Position numbers and translations under genes: made by a program. Source: Nageia nagi (Eukaryota; Pinophyta). From it: a DNA stretch of 64,000 nt. The first letter of the stretch is position 1; each line of letters begins with the position of its first letter. The DNA lies in assembly GCA_050084985.1 (NCBI GenBank), contig JBITNC010000001.1:6820001-6884000 (forward strand), in the 5' to 3' direction. Shown here piece after piece: positions 12,829-24,250 of the stretch. A model generated the notes under the pieces. It was given only the letters and a program-made list of their open reading frames with translations, had not been told where the DNA came from and made no database searches.

Positions 12829-13895
12829 TTATTTAGCAAGATGTTCATCAATCTTGTACCTTCCTTGTTCTATGAGGGCTATGATAGCTACTTTCAATAT
12901 TTTGCAAAAGTTTGTAGCATGCCCTTTTTGTTGATGATAAGCACAATATGCCTCAAAGTGTCCCAAAGGGGTATCATCATCAACTTTTTCAAGTAGGTGT
13001 AGGAGGCCTTTCTTCATTAAGTCCCTCAAAAGAATTCTTGGTGGAACTAGAAATATGTAGTTGGTCTCTTTTGAGGAAGTAGATCTTTGTGCCTTTAGAG
13101 GAGTCTTGGGTCTATCTTCCATATTAACTAGTTTCTCCTCTTTCTTGGCATATGATTTCTTATTATATTTGAAAAAATTGTTAGATGTATATTTAAGCTC
13201 TCCTATATATAATAAAAATTTCTCTTTTTGCACTAATTATTGAACTAGAGTACTAAAACCAACATCCTTAACACTAGGAGCATGCAATTGAAGTAGAGGA
13301 ATAATAGATTCATGAAATATGCCACAAATATCAAATCCATCTAGTTTAACTTGAGTAGTTTGCCATACCTTTTTGAAGCATAAGATATACTTCTCTATTA
13401 TTTCATTGCTTGCTTGATGAAGAGCACATAATTATGATATATTGCCTTATTCTTTAATATTATGCTTATATTGACCCATAAATATTCAAACTAAGGTTTT
13501 GAAAGAATCAATAGACTTACCAGGCAGAGAGTAGACACATTGAGTAGCATCACCTTTTAAATTGCTTGGGAAGAATTTAGCCATTAACCTCTCATTCAAA
13601 CCTAGTTTCAATAAACACTCCTAAAATATAATGAGATGCTTCTTAGAATCCTATTCACCACTAAACATCTCAAACTTGAGGGTATTATGATCAGGTGGTA
13701 GGGGAAATTATAGATATCATCCATCAAGGGTGAAACAAAAATGCCATCATAGTTATTAGGATTGGATGGTGAGGTATTAGATGAACCTCTTGGATTAGTC
13801 AAGCTAGAACCTAGATTTTTGTTTGTAGTAATCTCCCTCTATAAATCCTAAATATTCATGTTTAGATTTTGAAGCATGGCTATGAGTTGATCCAT
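12829..13895 (-). pseudogene. Gag of element F, broken
   Basis: A start at 13895 opens with MDQLIAMLQ, and stops follow within 60 codons. The C-terminal block at 13233-12829 has PPRILLRDLMKKGLL and a CAYHQQKGHATNFC zinc knuckle (C-x2-H-x4-H-x4-C type). The same knuckle architecture is seen in elements B, C and E. Gag forms the particle that packages the RNA. Confidence 0.75.
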
Positions 13896-13991
13896 CTTAA
13901 TGTTGCTAGCATACTAAAGAAAAAAATATGTAATGCTAGTGGTTGGATCTTGATAAGAAGGATTAGAGTGATCTCACCTCTACGCAAAGAT

Positions 13992-14017
13992 AAATTGAGT
14001 AGTAAAGTTCACCAACA
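13992..14017 (-). other. Candidate primer-binding site of element F
   Basis: On the minus strand, after the LTR end and two bases, comes TTGGTGAACTTTAC. TTGGTGAAC is shared with B and C at the same place, so it is probably the PBS core. The matching tRNA is undetermined. Confidence 0.55.
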
Positions 14018-14659
14018 TGTAATAGCTAAATAATGGAATTAATGCAAATGGGGTTGATTAATGCACTCTTGCTCTAGTTTGTAAATATTGATGCATATAT
14101 CAAAAATATGGCAATAACATGTAGCAAGAATGCAATAGTGTTTATTTAGATTCTATATTCATTCTGTTAATCATAAAATGCATAAAATATAGAGCATACA
14201 TTCATGAACAAGTACACCATCAACATCTTAGAATTGGTACACCATCAATGCTGTAAGATAAGTGAAATTACAGATGCAAACAAGAATGTAGTGATGAGTA
14301 AATTAGTGAATAATCAAATTATGAACATACATGCAAACTTATAGAATAATAGATGCATAATGTATATATATAAATTAAGTTGCAATCCTTCAAATGATAT
14401 TCAATTGGTAATCCTTGTATTAGCTTGAAATGATTATTTTCCTATGATTCAGTCATGATCTATAGGTCATCAAATGATTCCTTTATATATGGTACAAGTT
14501 TATATGAATTTGATATTTTTACCCCTTGTGCAATCCACAAGGGTCAAATACATGGCCTACACCTCTTTTATACATTTTTAATCCCTTTTTACATAATAAT
14601 TTGTTAAGGGATTAAAATGATTTATTAAATACATAAAGGTTAATTTTTAGGCATCTATA
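14018..14659 (-). repeat. 5' LTR of element F
   Basis: This is the partner of 5947-6588, with the same length of 642 bp. On the minus strand it starts TATAGATG where the other copy has TGTAGATG, consistent with a G-to-A change. TSD ATGTG follows at 14660. Confidence 0.85.
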
Positions 14660-14664
14660 ATGTG

Positions 14665-15327
14665 CTTATTTTTGGGGTAATGTATCTAATAATGATGTTA
14701 TTATAGCACTTGTAATTTGCATTGTATTTGATTCTTATCCCTTTTATTTTTTGCATTTTTATGTATTTATACTAAATATTTATTGTTATGATCTAATGGG
14801 AACCTTGAGATGTTTGTATTTTTTGAAGGTTCCATTGTTCCAATGATGTATGGAGGATTGCAAGAGACCACTTTACACCTTTAATGAAGAATGGATTTCT
14901 TATGAATACACCACCTTCTTTTGATCCTATATTGCTCTTGGTGGATTTTATTGTCACCTATGAGCCTTATTTTGGAAGATTATTTGGAGTTATCATTATA
15001 GTGGAGATCTTCTTTTTTATGCACCTTCCTTTTTTTTTAGAGATCTTTTTTGATCGACCATCCATGTGGCCTTTTGTGCCTTGGGAGTCTAAACTTGGAG
15101 ATTTTCTTTTGCTTATGGTGGAGCTCAAGTGATCCTTCCTTATGGCATCATGGATTATTTATATGGACTTCTTATCTCTTCTTGATGGTGATCCCTTCTT
15201 CAATACCTCAAGTTCTTCTTCAAGGGTGATTTTTTTTGGCATCATATTATTGTATCTTTGTAAATCCCCAAGTTTTTATTAGCTCATTACATCTTTGTAA
15301 ACTCCCCAAGTAAAGTTTAAAGGGGAA
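14665..15327 (+). other. Non-coding 3' internal part and PPT of element O
   Basis: This is the remainder of O after the F insertion point. No family similarity was seen, although a plus-strand frame is open at 14884-15132. It ends with the purine tract TTTAAAGGGGAA (about 15316-15327) directly before the TG of the 3' LTR, which supports plus orientation. Confidence 0.65.
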
Positions 15328-15919
15328 TGTTAGAATTTGTAACCTTTACTTAGTTAGTTTAGGTATAGAGGTTAATTATTTATTTTCTATTTTTTATTTT
15401 CATAGTGTAAGGAATATTCCAAAGGAATCCCTACACCTATTTTGTCTTCTTGTAGACTTGTGAATATTCTCACAAACATGTGAGAATAATTCATTTTTCC
15501 TCATTTGAGATAATTATAGAATGGGAGTTACACTAATTTGTAATTCTTTTTTCTAGAGTAGGTGTTATTTTATAACTCCCACCTTCTCTATTACAAGTTG
15601 GCAAGTCTAGATTATGAGATTTTCTTTGCAACTCCCTCTCTCCACCTCTATTTATTAAGGTTCTTTCTTATCTCTTATTCATACAAGAATTCTCCTAAAT
15701 CTTTGTAATGAGCTCTTTATAGCTCTTTTGTACTTCTCTTTGGCCTTTTTCCATTCTTGCAATATATTTCTTTGTCCCCCCCCCCCCCACCCCAGTTAAA
15801 AAATTTCTTGTCTCTCTCCATTTTTGTGGTTGCTCACTCATGATGGTATAATTTCTAACCTTGCATATTTTTTACTTTCAAGTTTTAGTAATAATTTTAT
15901 TTCAATCCTATTTATGACA
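15328..15919 (+). repeat. 3' LTR of element O
   Basis: It matches 3689-4276 until about 15909. A 7-bp deletion relative to the left LTR precedes the diverged end TTTATGACA. The TSD TATTT follows at 15920. It contains a C homopolymer run near 15776-15788, absent from the left LTR. Confidence 0.85.
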
Positions 15920-16071
15920 TATTTTCCATACATGTCTATTATAGTTATTTTCACAATTACATGTGAGTGAAGCCTACATCTAATTATTTTTGTATGAATG
16001 TTTAGGACCAAGTTTAAAGATACACAAGTTACACATACATACCACAATAGTAAATTATAATAATATTCCAT
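15920..16071 (-). pseudogene. PPR protein pseudogene, upstream part, split by element O
   Basis: The minus-strand frame shows IHTKIIRCRLHSHVIV then IIDMYGK, the usual PPR layout (H-K-I---G, V-V, ALIDMYAKCG). The reading continues at 3688 on the far side of element O. No start or complete protein is present. Confidence 0.6.
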
Positions 16072-16223
16072 CTTACTTCAAGTGTTTGTGAGGGATTTTG
16101 TACAAAATAATTGTAGAATTTTAAAAGGAATTTGATTTATATGTTCTTTAATTCTTGCAACTTTCTTCTCATAATTTTATTAGTACAATAATTTCTCCAA
16201 TATAGTATTTCATATCATAGTGT

Positions 16224-16540
16224 TTAATTCTCAAATTTTGTTTGTATAAAATTAGGGGAATTATACATTGCTTTAGTTATTGCAAGATATACATCAACAC
16301 TATCATTAATTGTATTCATTCCTTGAGAAATAGATGTAAGAATAGATTTCACTTGATCCTGTGCATCAACATCAAGTGATATCTCTTTGTTGACATACCT
16401 AAGAGTTTCAAGAGTTTCTTGCTTAAAGGTAGGATATTTCTCTACTTTAGGACCACCCATATTTTCCAATAATATACCCACCAATTTTGGCCATTCTTGA
16501 TGAAGTAATTTCTCAATTATTGCTATATTTGAAATAAATT
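16224..16540 (-). pseudogene. Importin beta-1 fragment, copy 1
   Basis: The minus-strand frame reads IAIIEKLLHQEWPKLV, then LLENMGGPKVEKYPTFKQ, ETLRYV--EISLDV, QDQVKSILT, QGMN and VYLAITKAMYNS. This matches the N-terminal HEAT repeats of plant importin subunit beta-1 (WPELI, KQATLETLGY-CEEISPDV, DQVN-ILTAVVQGMN, VRLAATRALYNAL). Importin beta carries cargo through the nuclear pore. About 100 residues of a protein of roughly 870 are present, without introns in this part. It is a pseudogene fragment. Confidence 0.75.
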
Positions 16541-17103
16541 ATAAGGAGGTATGCCTGACCTCTTAATTTACAATAAATGAAAGTATCTATAAAATAATAT
16601 TATTTATATACACCTTGAATAATTGATCAAGAGAAAGTCATATCTTGAGAATGATCTTACAATATCTAGCAGGTACAATGGATAATCAAGCCAAGATTAA
16701 GGTGTGTAGGTATCATGACCACTAGGTTGGCTAATGAAATATAATAAAATAATTTGATAAAAAATCAATACAATTATTATTAGGGAATATGATTAAGAGT
16801 TTAATCATCCATGCATTTTCTAATGTGTTAAACTAAAGGTTTACTATGTTGAGTGAATGTTAGTTATGAAATTAATATTTCATGTTCAACTCTTAGTCCT
16901 ATTCCTTTACAACAATACTTGATTTGCATTAATGGATATTTATATATCTAACGAAAGAATCAAGGCACTCTCCCATATCATCTATGATGATTGGGGTGAG
17001 TAGGGATGCTTAGAAATCTTTCGATTTTATAGATGGCTCAAGTTATCCATCATTCTACTTCTATTGTAAACATCCTTTAGTCAATAAAAGAAAGTTATCA
17101 AGG

Positions 17104-17335
17104 GTATTATACAATGCTTTAGTTGTTAGAAGGCATGCATCAACATGGCCATTATTTGTATCCATTCCTTAAAATGTGATAGTAAGAATGGAGTTCATTT
17201 AATCATGTGCAAGGACATTAGTTGATATTTCTACCTAACTATTTCAAAAGTTGCTTGCTTCAAGGTAGGTGATTTATTTACATAGGGACCACCCATATTT
17301 GTGAATAAGACATGCACTAGTTCTTGTTAGATGTT
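17104..17335 (-). pseudogene. Importin beta-1 fragment, copy 2
   Basis: The minus strand carries the same segment as 16224-16484, about 0.85 kb away. Residues include LFTNMGGPYVNKSPTLKQATFE, then after a shift EIST, ILT, GMDTN and TTKALYNT. It has a stop and at least one frameshift. The two copies differ enough that the duplication must be old. Confidence 0.72.
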
Positions 17336-18106
17336 TATTTTTTTGTTAATTTAATCCTTAAGATTAGAAGTTAGATACTATTCCCATGATGATATCATTT
17401 GAAAGTTGTAGGTTTTACTTTAAGGATATCCAATGGATATCATTTTATGCAATATTAGAAAGCATTCTATAATGCCAATAATTTATTTATGAAAAATATC
17501 TAATATACGAGGAAAAATAATAATGTTGTTTCACAAATTATTGCATGGTCTATATCAAACATTGTTTATAGATAAATTATTAACATGTTGTAGAAAAGGA
17601 TAAATCAATCACATCAAGGAATAATTGAGATTCAAGAGTATGATAAGGTACTAAAGATATATTTTATTTGGTTACATAAGAAATCTTATATGAATTCCTT
17701 TGGCTTAATAATTTATTACTCATTTAGAAATAATACTTCATTTTAATTAAGAATTAAGAACCTTTTAATACAAGAAATAACATATAATACCTACCAAACC
17801 TACAATTATTGCACAAACATGATATTCTTCAAACTTTTGCAAACCTATTTCAAGATACTTATAGAATTATAGCATATACTTGATAAATACAAATCAATAA
17901 GGAGGTCAACAATTCATGTATAATGAATCATTCTAGTAATAATGTAATAAGAGTGGATAATTTTATTTAAGTATTTAGGACCCTCAACCATTAGACTTGT
18001 TCAAGTAGAACACACACAAATTTTATGTTGTTAGGGATGGTTCCCAAGTACTGTATCAAATCAAAAAATTTAAAGGCATATTTTCTATAGCCATCAATTA
18101 TCCTCT

Positions 18107-18334
18107 AATCATTACATTCCATGAAACTATATCTCCATCATGCATATTCTCCAATCATTGGATTCCAGAAAATTATGTCTACATCATGCATATTATCCAA
18201 TCATTACATTCCATGAAAGTATGTCTTTGTCATGCATATCCTCCATCATTGCATTCTATAAAACTATGTTTGCATCATGAATATCATCCACTCATTGCAT
18301 TCTATGAAATTGTATTTGCATTGTATATCTTGTC
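18107..18334 (-). repeat. Five-copy 46-bp tandem array derived from PPR coding sequence
   Basis: Units lie at 18107-18152, 18153-18198, 18199-18244, 18245-18289 and 18290-18334 (46, 46, 46, 45, 45 bp). On the minus strand several units read as the SWN-MI-G-YA segment that ends a PPR repeat (SWNVMIG, FWNPMIGEYA). A 46-bp unit breaks the frame at each copy, so the array grew as non-coding DNA. Confidence 0.8.
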
Positions 18335-18960
18335 AAATAATTTCCATGCCTTCTTTGTTCTTCCATATTTTGCATACATGTCTATCATGGAATTCAAAAC
18401 CATGATATTTGATGAAAAAATATTTTCAACTATTCTTTGATGGATTTTCATACCCTCTCCTAGAGCTCCCATGGTCGAACATGTAAGAATGCATGAAAAT
18501 ATTAAAAAGTCTAGATTTATACCTAAAAATTGCATATGCTTGAAAGTCTCTAGGGACTTTTCAAGAAATCCATTTTATGTATATCTTATAATCATTTTAG
18601 TATGTAATATATACATCTTGATAAGGCATTTTTCCAAATAATTCATTACCCCTTTCAATTTATCCATTTTGTGCAATCATGCATCTTGTTATATATGTCT
18701 ATTAGAACACTCACAACCATAACATTTAATGCAAAAATATTTTTAGCTTACTCTTTGATGAATTTCTATACTTGCTATTAGAAATTTCATGGTGGCACAT
18801 ACTAGAATGATGTTATGCTTTATCTTTGGTGGTATGCTATGAGGTACTTGTACAAATTCTTAGAACTTTTAGAGAAATTTATTTAACTCTCCCTTTTTCT
18901 TGAGTATAATCATCTCTCTACAAGTTATGTCCATCAATTTGCAAATCTTTCTCATACCCT
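18280..18960 (-). pseudogene. PPR protein pseudogene, second block
   Basis: The best frame, 18535-18302, reads as a PPR run: TCSTMGALGEGMKIHQRIVE, then NSMIDMYAKYGRTKKAWKLFDKI. Upstream on the minus strand (18580-18536) the frame gives an ETFK-MQF-like segment after a stop, and about 18790-18600 has a more decayed unit (NVMVVSVLIDIYNK). The region contains several stops. It may belong to the same ancestral gene as the block at 15920-16071 and 3540-3688, with importin fragments in between. Confidence 0.7.
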
Positions 18961-21047
18961 TTATAAGGATGAATTTTGTAGCTTCATCCATTTTTCATCA
19001 ATCTCCATTGGTTTTCTAAAAAGTAGAATATATTTCCCACAAATATGGGCTAGTAAAGATAACTCAACATATATCTATAAGTAAAATATAAAAACTCACC
19101 ATACCAAAAAATGGAAATAAGAACAACAATAACACAACAGTTTTTACAGTAATTTTTAACCCACATCATATAGTTTAAAAAGGTGGTTTATTGTTTCCCT
19201 TAAAAAAATCATGGTGGTAAAATTATTTATGATGATTGTTAATTTTACAATGCTTATAAACCATCCTAATATATTATAGGAGGATAATTTATTTTCACCT
19301 TTTAAAATATTATGATGTTAAAAGTTTATGATAGTTAATAACTATTGTAATGTCTTATGCGGGACATTTAATCCTATCATCAAAATATCATCCCATAAAA
19401 AAATGGTAGGGGATTTAAGTCCCTATAAGGGGAACAAAATAAAGGGTGGGGGGACAAAAAAGAAGTTGGAAAAAATGGATTTTTACTACAAATTCCTATA
19501 TATCTATGGGTGAGTGCAAGAAGTTGGGTTCACTTTAAGGCCAAAAGTGGAAGTGTTTTCCTTGATTTTCATGTTTGGGCATGACTGATCTCAAAATTTG
19601 AAGTACCTAGACATGGAATCATGAAAAAGATCACTAAGGTGAAAATGTATTTCTTAGAGTCTAGTTTTAAAATATATAATTTGTTACAATACCCAAATGA
19701 TAGAAATTAAATTTTGATAGGGATGAACAAAATTAAATTTTTAAAATATATCATTTTAGGACCATATCATGCATGTGTATGTCACACATAATTGGACCAA
19801 GATCAAGGTATTTTTAAAAATCCTTTTAGGAATAGATGCCTAAGAAATTGAACCTTGTACAGAATATTTTTCTATATGTTTTTCATGAATATTTTTATTT
19901 ATTAATTTTGTATTGATCAAGTTTGTTATTTCAAAAAGTGCTCATGTTTGTCACACATAATTTGACCTAAACTTAATATTTTTTTAAATTTTTATTTATT
20001 CTTATAGATAATTCTCTAAAGCTTATCCCTATGTAATTTTTTTTCATAAATCCTAAAAAATAAAAAGTTATTAAGAAAATAAGATATCATCATATTTTAA
20101 GTATATAGACTACTTTTACTAAAAAATAATTGAAAAATATAAAATCTTATCCAATTGTAAAAAATATTGCATATTTAAAATCTAAACTATTTATTCTATA
20201 ATGGGTTTTAATTTCATGAAATATTTTTACCAAAAAATCCATCAAAAGTATGCTCAAATTTGATATTTTCCATAAAAATTAACATGAACACATACTTGCA
20301 AGATCGAGGCTAAGGGTTGGCTCACAAAAGCCTTTTCTAAGACTAAAACCAAAGAGAAATTGAAGATTCAAATATCAGGATCTTAATATTTAATGTTAAG
20401 AAAATGCATGTATTATAGTTTCAAATATAAAAATTCTAATTTAAAATCAACATCCTAATATTTATTAGGATCTTAAACCTAAATTAGGATCCTGATTTTA
20501 ATTTATTAAAATTAGGATCCTAATTTTTATAGCATTGAATTTTAACTTTGCCCACTTCCCCTTCAAATGGACTCAACTTCTTGCTTTCACCCCTATATTT
20601 ATATGACTTATAAATACCAAGTAAATCATATACACATACTTAATTAAGGTTTTATGGGTATTTTGGCAATGAAGTTCAAAGCTTCCTTAAGATATATAAC
20701 ACAAGCAAGAAGTGCAACTATGCATGCATGATTATTCATTCTAGGAATAATTCAATAAGATTCGATCATGCTATTAGGGTTGGTTCCAAAGTAATACAAA
20801 GGTTATGTTGTTAAGGTTGGTTCCCAAGTGTAGCTTCATCAAATGAAAGAGTTTAAGGGCATCCTTGTTGTAGTCATAAATTGCATATTATATACACTAA
20901 AAAATTACATTTTATCATTATATTGATGTCTCATTAACAACTTCAATATTAACAATATGTCATATTTTTTTTATCATATATAACTTTTATATGATTAAAT
21001 TTTGAAATCATAATGTTTAACAAAATTGATAAATTCTTTTGGTTTAT
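18961..21047. other. No gene seen; cluster of short palindromes
   Basis: The sequence is AT-rich with no recognisable frame. Around 20370-20530 the motif TTAGGATC recurs, including a perfect 20-bp palindrome (20508-20527) centred on GGATCC. No element boundary was identified. Confidence 0.5.
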
Positions 21048-21257
21048 AATTATTATAAATAATAAATTAGATAATAAGTAGTTTAGGTATCTAGGAATAT
21101 AATAAATACATTAGTAATTTTACTAATATTTAATAAATTAGGGTTTCCATGTTTATGGTTTTTTTTTCAATTAATGGGAATGCAACTCCCAAACTTCTCC
21201 ATGTATTTAAAAACTCTTTAATAATGAAAATGTATCTCTCTTAGCCAATTTCCAATA
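21048..21257 (+). repeat. 5' LTR of element D
   Basis: It aligns with 46151-46370, sharing AGGGTTTCCATGTTTATGG, a CTCCATGTATTTAAA stretch and the end near TTTC-AATA. The left edge is uncertain by several bases. Confidence 0.75.
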
Positions 21258-21275
21258 TGGTATCAGAGCTAGTTC
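21258..21275 (+). other. Primer-binding site of element D (initiator tRNA-Met)
   Basis: TGGTATCAGAGCTAG starts at the LTR end. It is the canonical plant initiator-Met PBS. Confidence 0.9.
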
Positions 21276-22521
21276 TATTTTCATTCTTTCTTAAATATGA
21301 CCTATGAAGGTGTGGTTTCTTGGCATGATCAAGGGATGATTATTATGGAGAATAGAAAATTTGTATATAATTGATAGAATAAAAGAGAATATTGCAACAT
21401 AGAAGAAAGTGCAGACCAAACTTGCTTGGTTGGAATAATCTACATCATCTTCTTCTTTTGGAAGAGTTGGAAAGAGAAGAGAGGAGAAAGATATATTGAT
21501 ATATTTCTCCCTCCCAACCACTGAACAAAATAAATTTGCCTTGTGAGGCTAATTCTATGAGAGAAATCATAGAGTACTATGAATATGTGTTTGCAATTAA
21601 CAAAAAATGGGAAAGGTAACTATATCTGGTTGGATTTGCCTATCACAAATGCCCTCATAGAACTATCCACATCCCTAGTACCACTCCCAAATGAAAACCT
21701 CCTCCCTATTGCACCATGTTGTGCAATGAACTTCCTAGATTTTCTAGTAAGAAAGTTACTAAAGTTGCATAGATCTAGTTTACCTACTATTGTTTGATAT
21801 ATCTTATGAAATAATGCATTGAAACATTGCAACCTAGCCTACATTTGCAACACTATATGGAGTAATAAAATTGCTAATGTAGCCTCCTCATACATACCCA
21901 ACATCATCCTTTAAGACACATTATGAATTGCATGTATGATGAGGAAATCCATATATTTGGTAGTCTAAAATTAATTATTGTACGCAATCTATACATTTTT
22001 CACTCAACGTTGAACTTTAGCCTCCATGCACCTACAATATCTTCCTCATGCCATCCAACATGAGTCTTCTAAATTTTTCCTTCTCATTCATAGCCTTGCA
22101 AGGAGTTGAATCAATTTTGAAAAGCCATGTATCCTTCTACCTCCAATTAGAATTACATCCCCCTCTCATAGCATCTCCAGCCTGCACCCTCTCTTCCCAA
22201 GTACTCACACCCCTCCACTGCAATAATTATTAATAAAACATTTATGAAATTTAGACTTATAAAACATATTTGAAGAAATATTTGGGCCTCATCCTAGTCT
22301 TGGTGCCCAAAAAAATGATGAATACATGACAAAGATCAAAATATTTATGTCCATTATATTAATTAGTGAAGAGACTACCTTTGAAGAAGAGAATATATTT
22401 ATCCAACGAATTAAAAAAATAAATTGAAGGAAATAACAAATTTCCCAACATAATTTTAATTTGGAAACATATAAAAGGAGATAAATAAATTGATTGGAGG
22501 AGACTAAATACATTTTCTAAG
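21276..22521. other. 5' internal region of D, content unrecognised
   Basis: About 1.2 kb separates the PBS from the E insertion point. Short minus-strand frames (for example 21832-21620) stay open but match nothing I recognise. The recognisable gag of D lies beyond E. This may be leader sequence or a captured or inserted fragment. Confidence 0.4.
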
Positions 22522-22526
22522 ATCTA

Positions 22527-22869
22527 TGTTGACACCTAAAAGTGGTCCCCTTAACATGGTCCCACTTAGTTGCATCTTACATACATGTTTTAATCATATT
22601 TAGTCATATTTTACCTTATTATCACATATTTCTCAGGTTGTATTCTTATGTTTTATGTTAGGTACACCTAGACTGCTACTACCTTCACATAAGAGGTCAT
22701 ATGGTGAATCATGCCTAATATAAATGTAAGTATCTCTAACTTGGGGAAGACATGTCAAGATTACATATCGATAGTCAGTACCCTACACTTGGGTGTTTCT
22801 AAAAGCCACCTATTGAGATTGGAATCTTGTTATCACTCGAGAGAATATCTATTATCCACTTCCATGATC
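22527..22869 (+). repeat. Truncated 5' LTR of element E
   Basis: It matches the first ~345 bp of the 810-bp right LTR at 41124-41933. Similarity stops abruptly near 22869 and gag-like sequence begins almost at once, so the LTR's remainder, the PBS and the gag start are deleted. Confidence 0.8.
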
Positions 22870-22888
22870 TTTTTATAACCCATTAAGC

Positions 22889-23775
22889 ATGGAGATTTGC
22901 AATACATTCATTGTTGGTATATATAAAGATCCTAAATTCAACAAGTTAAATGGTGAGATCGATCATGTTACTCATCTTCAAGTTTTTGAATACATCATAG
23001 AGCTTAAATGTGGTGTTAATGGGTATTTAAAAGCAAAATATTTTCCTATGAGTTTAACTAGGTTCTATAAAATATTATAAATAGTTGAAGGATTAGTTCA
23101 AAGATCACTTTAGATGCAATATGAAGAAACCAATAGATTTGATAGATTTGATCTATTACAAGCAAGGAAAAATAGAAAGGTTGGATAAGTTTGCTTCTCA
23201 ATTCATCAAAATTTGGAGGTCCATTTAACAAAAGGTAGAAGATAGCTTCATCGCAAAGGAATTCCTTGAAAATATTCATCCTATTATTGTTGAAAAAGGG
23301 CTTGAGCATGTTAATGGTTCATTTGCTTATTGAGAAAGAAGAATTCTTAGAAAGGTCTAATTTGCTTAAGTATATATCATCCTCCTTCAAAAATGATAAT
23401 GGTAGGAAGCCCTATAACAAAAAGGATGATAATTCAATCAATGTTGTTGAACCATCCCACCAAGATAAACTTAGGGATAGGCAATCAGCCAAAGATATGC
23501 ATCCATTTCCTACCAACCCTAACCAAATATTTGAAGATTATTTAGACAAGGGTTTAATAAAAAAAATTCAAGGAAAAGAATATGGAATGAATGATGAGAA
23601 ACCTCATTGGTATAGGGAAAATCAATTTTATGAATATTATCAAATCAAAGGGCATAATACAACATGTTTCTATGTTTCAAGCAAGAAATTAAAATACTTG
23701 TTGGATAATGGTACAATTTCATATGAAAATGATATCCTAAAAGTCAAAATCAAGATATGCCTTCCATTAACATGG
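22889..23775 (+). pseudogene. Gag of element E, broken
   Basis: The N-terminal part (22889-23080) has YKDPKFNKLNGEIDHVTHLQ and LKAKYFPMSL, the retrotransposon gag start also seen in B and C. The C-terminal block (23266-23778) has EDYLDKGLIKKI and EKPHWYRENQF followed by the zinc-knuckle region. There the first Cys and His of the CxYHxxKGH motif are replaced (YEYYQIKGHNTTC). Several frameshifts separate the parts. Confidence 0.75.
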
Positions 23776-23989
23776 TGAACATGATTTTATATGATGATAA
23801 TGGTGAAGCTATTGAGTTTGATAATAAATTTAGTTCAAAGGTAGATTCATATGTAAGTTCAAATTTGGAACAAACATGTAATGTAGCTACAAGGTCAAAA
23901 AAAGGTATTCATAACCCAATTTTTGCTTCAAAAGAGGTACCTTCTACATCTTCTCTTAAGCAAAAGAAGAAATATAAATGCAAAAATAA

Positions 23990-24250
23990 TATCTTGTAAA
24001 TATTAAAAATATGAATGCTAAAATCAACTTTGAAGTATTTGAAACCTATTCAGTTGGAACCAAAGATAGTGGAAGTTATGACCTATATTCTAGATAAAAA
24101 GATTCCTTATGAAATCCTACTAGGGAGACCATGGATACATCCTATGAGGTGCATACCATCTACATTGCATATATTAATAAAATTTAATCATGATGGAAAA
24201 GAATATGTAGTGGAAGCAATGGATGAGAATCTAAACATGATTGCATAAGT
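23990..24250 (+). pseudogene. Protease C-terminal region of element E
   Basis: The frame at 24015-24248 carries YEILLGRPWIHPMRCIPSTL, followed by IKF and EYVVEA. This is the characteristic end of the Ty3/gypsy aspartic protease (LLGRPWIH--GAVPSTLHQ-LKF). The catalytic DTGS segment upstream was not found. Confidence 0.8.

Larger units (their letters stand above)
5947..14659 (-). mobile_element. Element F: decayed Ty3/gypsy retrotransposon, Tat-like
   Basis: Two 642-bp LTRs (5947-6588 and 14018-14659) are flanked by the TSD ATGTG (5942-5946 and 14660-14664). Gene order on the minus strand is gag, protease, reverse transcriptase, RNase H, a second RNase H-like segment, then integrase, which is the Ty3/gypsy order. 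The PBS lies at 13992-14017 and the PPT at 6589-6604. A tandem array fills the 3' untranslated region. All frames carry stops and frameshifts. The second RNase H and 3' repeats fit the Tat lineage. It is nested in element O. Confidence 0.88.
3689..15919 (+). mobile_element. Element O: LTR retroelement without visible coding genes, hosting element F
   Basis: Two LTRs of about 590 bp lie at 3689-4276 and 15328-15919, both flanked by the duplication TATTT (3684-3688 and 15920-15924). LTR ends are inverted (TGTTAGAA at 15328; TTTCTAACA at 4276). A tRNA-iMet-like PBS follows the left LTR and a purine tract precedes the right LTR, so O is plus-strand. Without nested element F the internal region is only about 2.3 kb. 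It shows no gag or pol but holds a ribose-5-phosphate isomerase fragment. It is best described as a non-autonomous (LARD/TRIM-like) element; superfamily undetermined. Confidence 0.8.
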
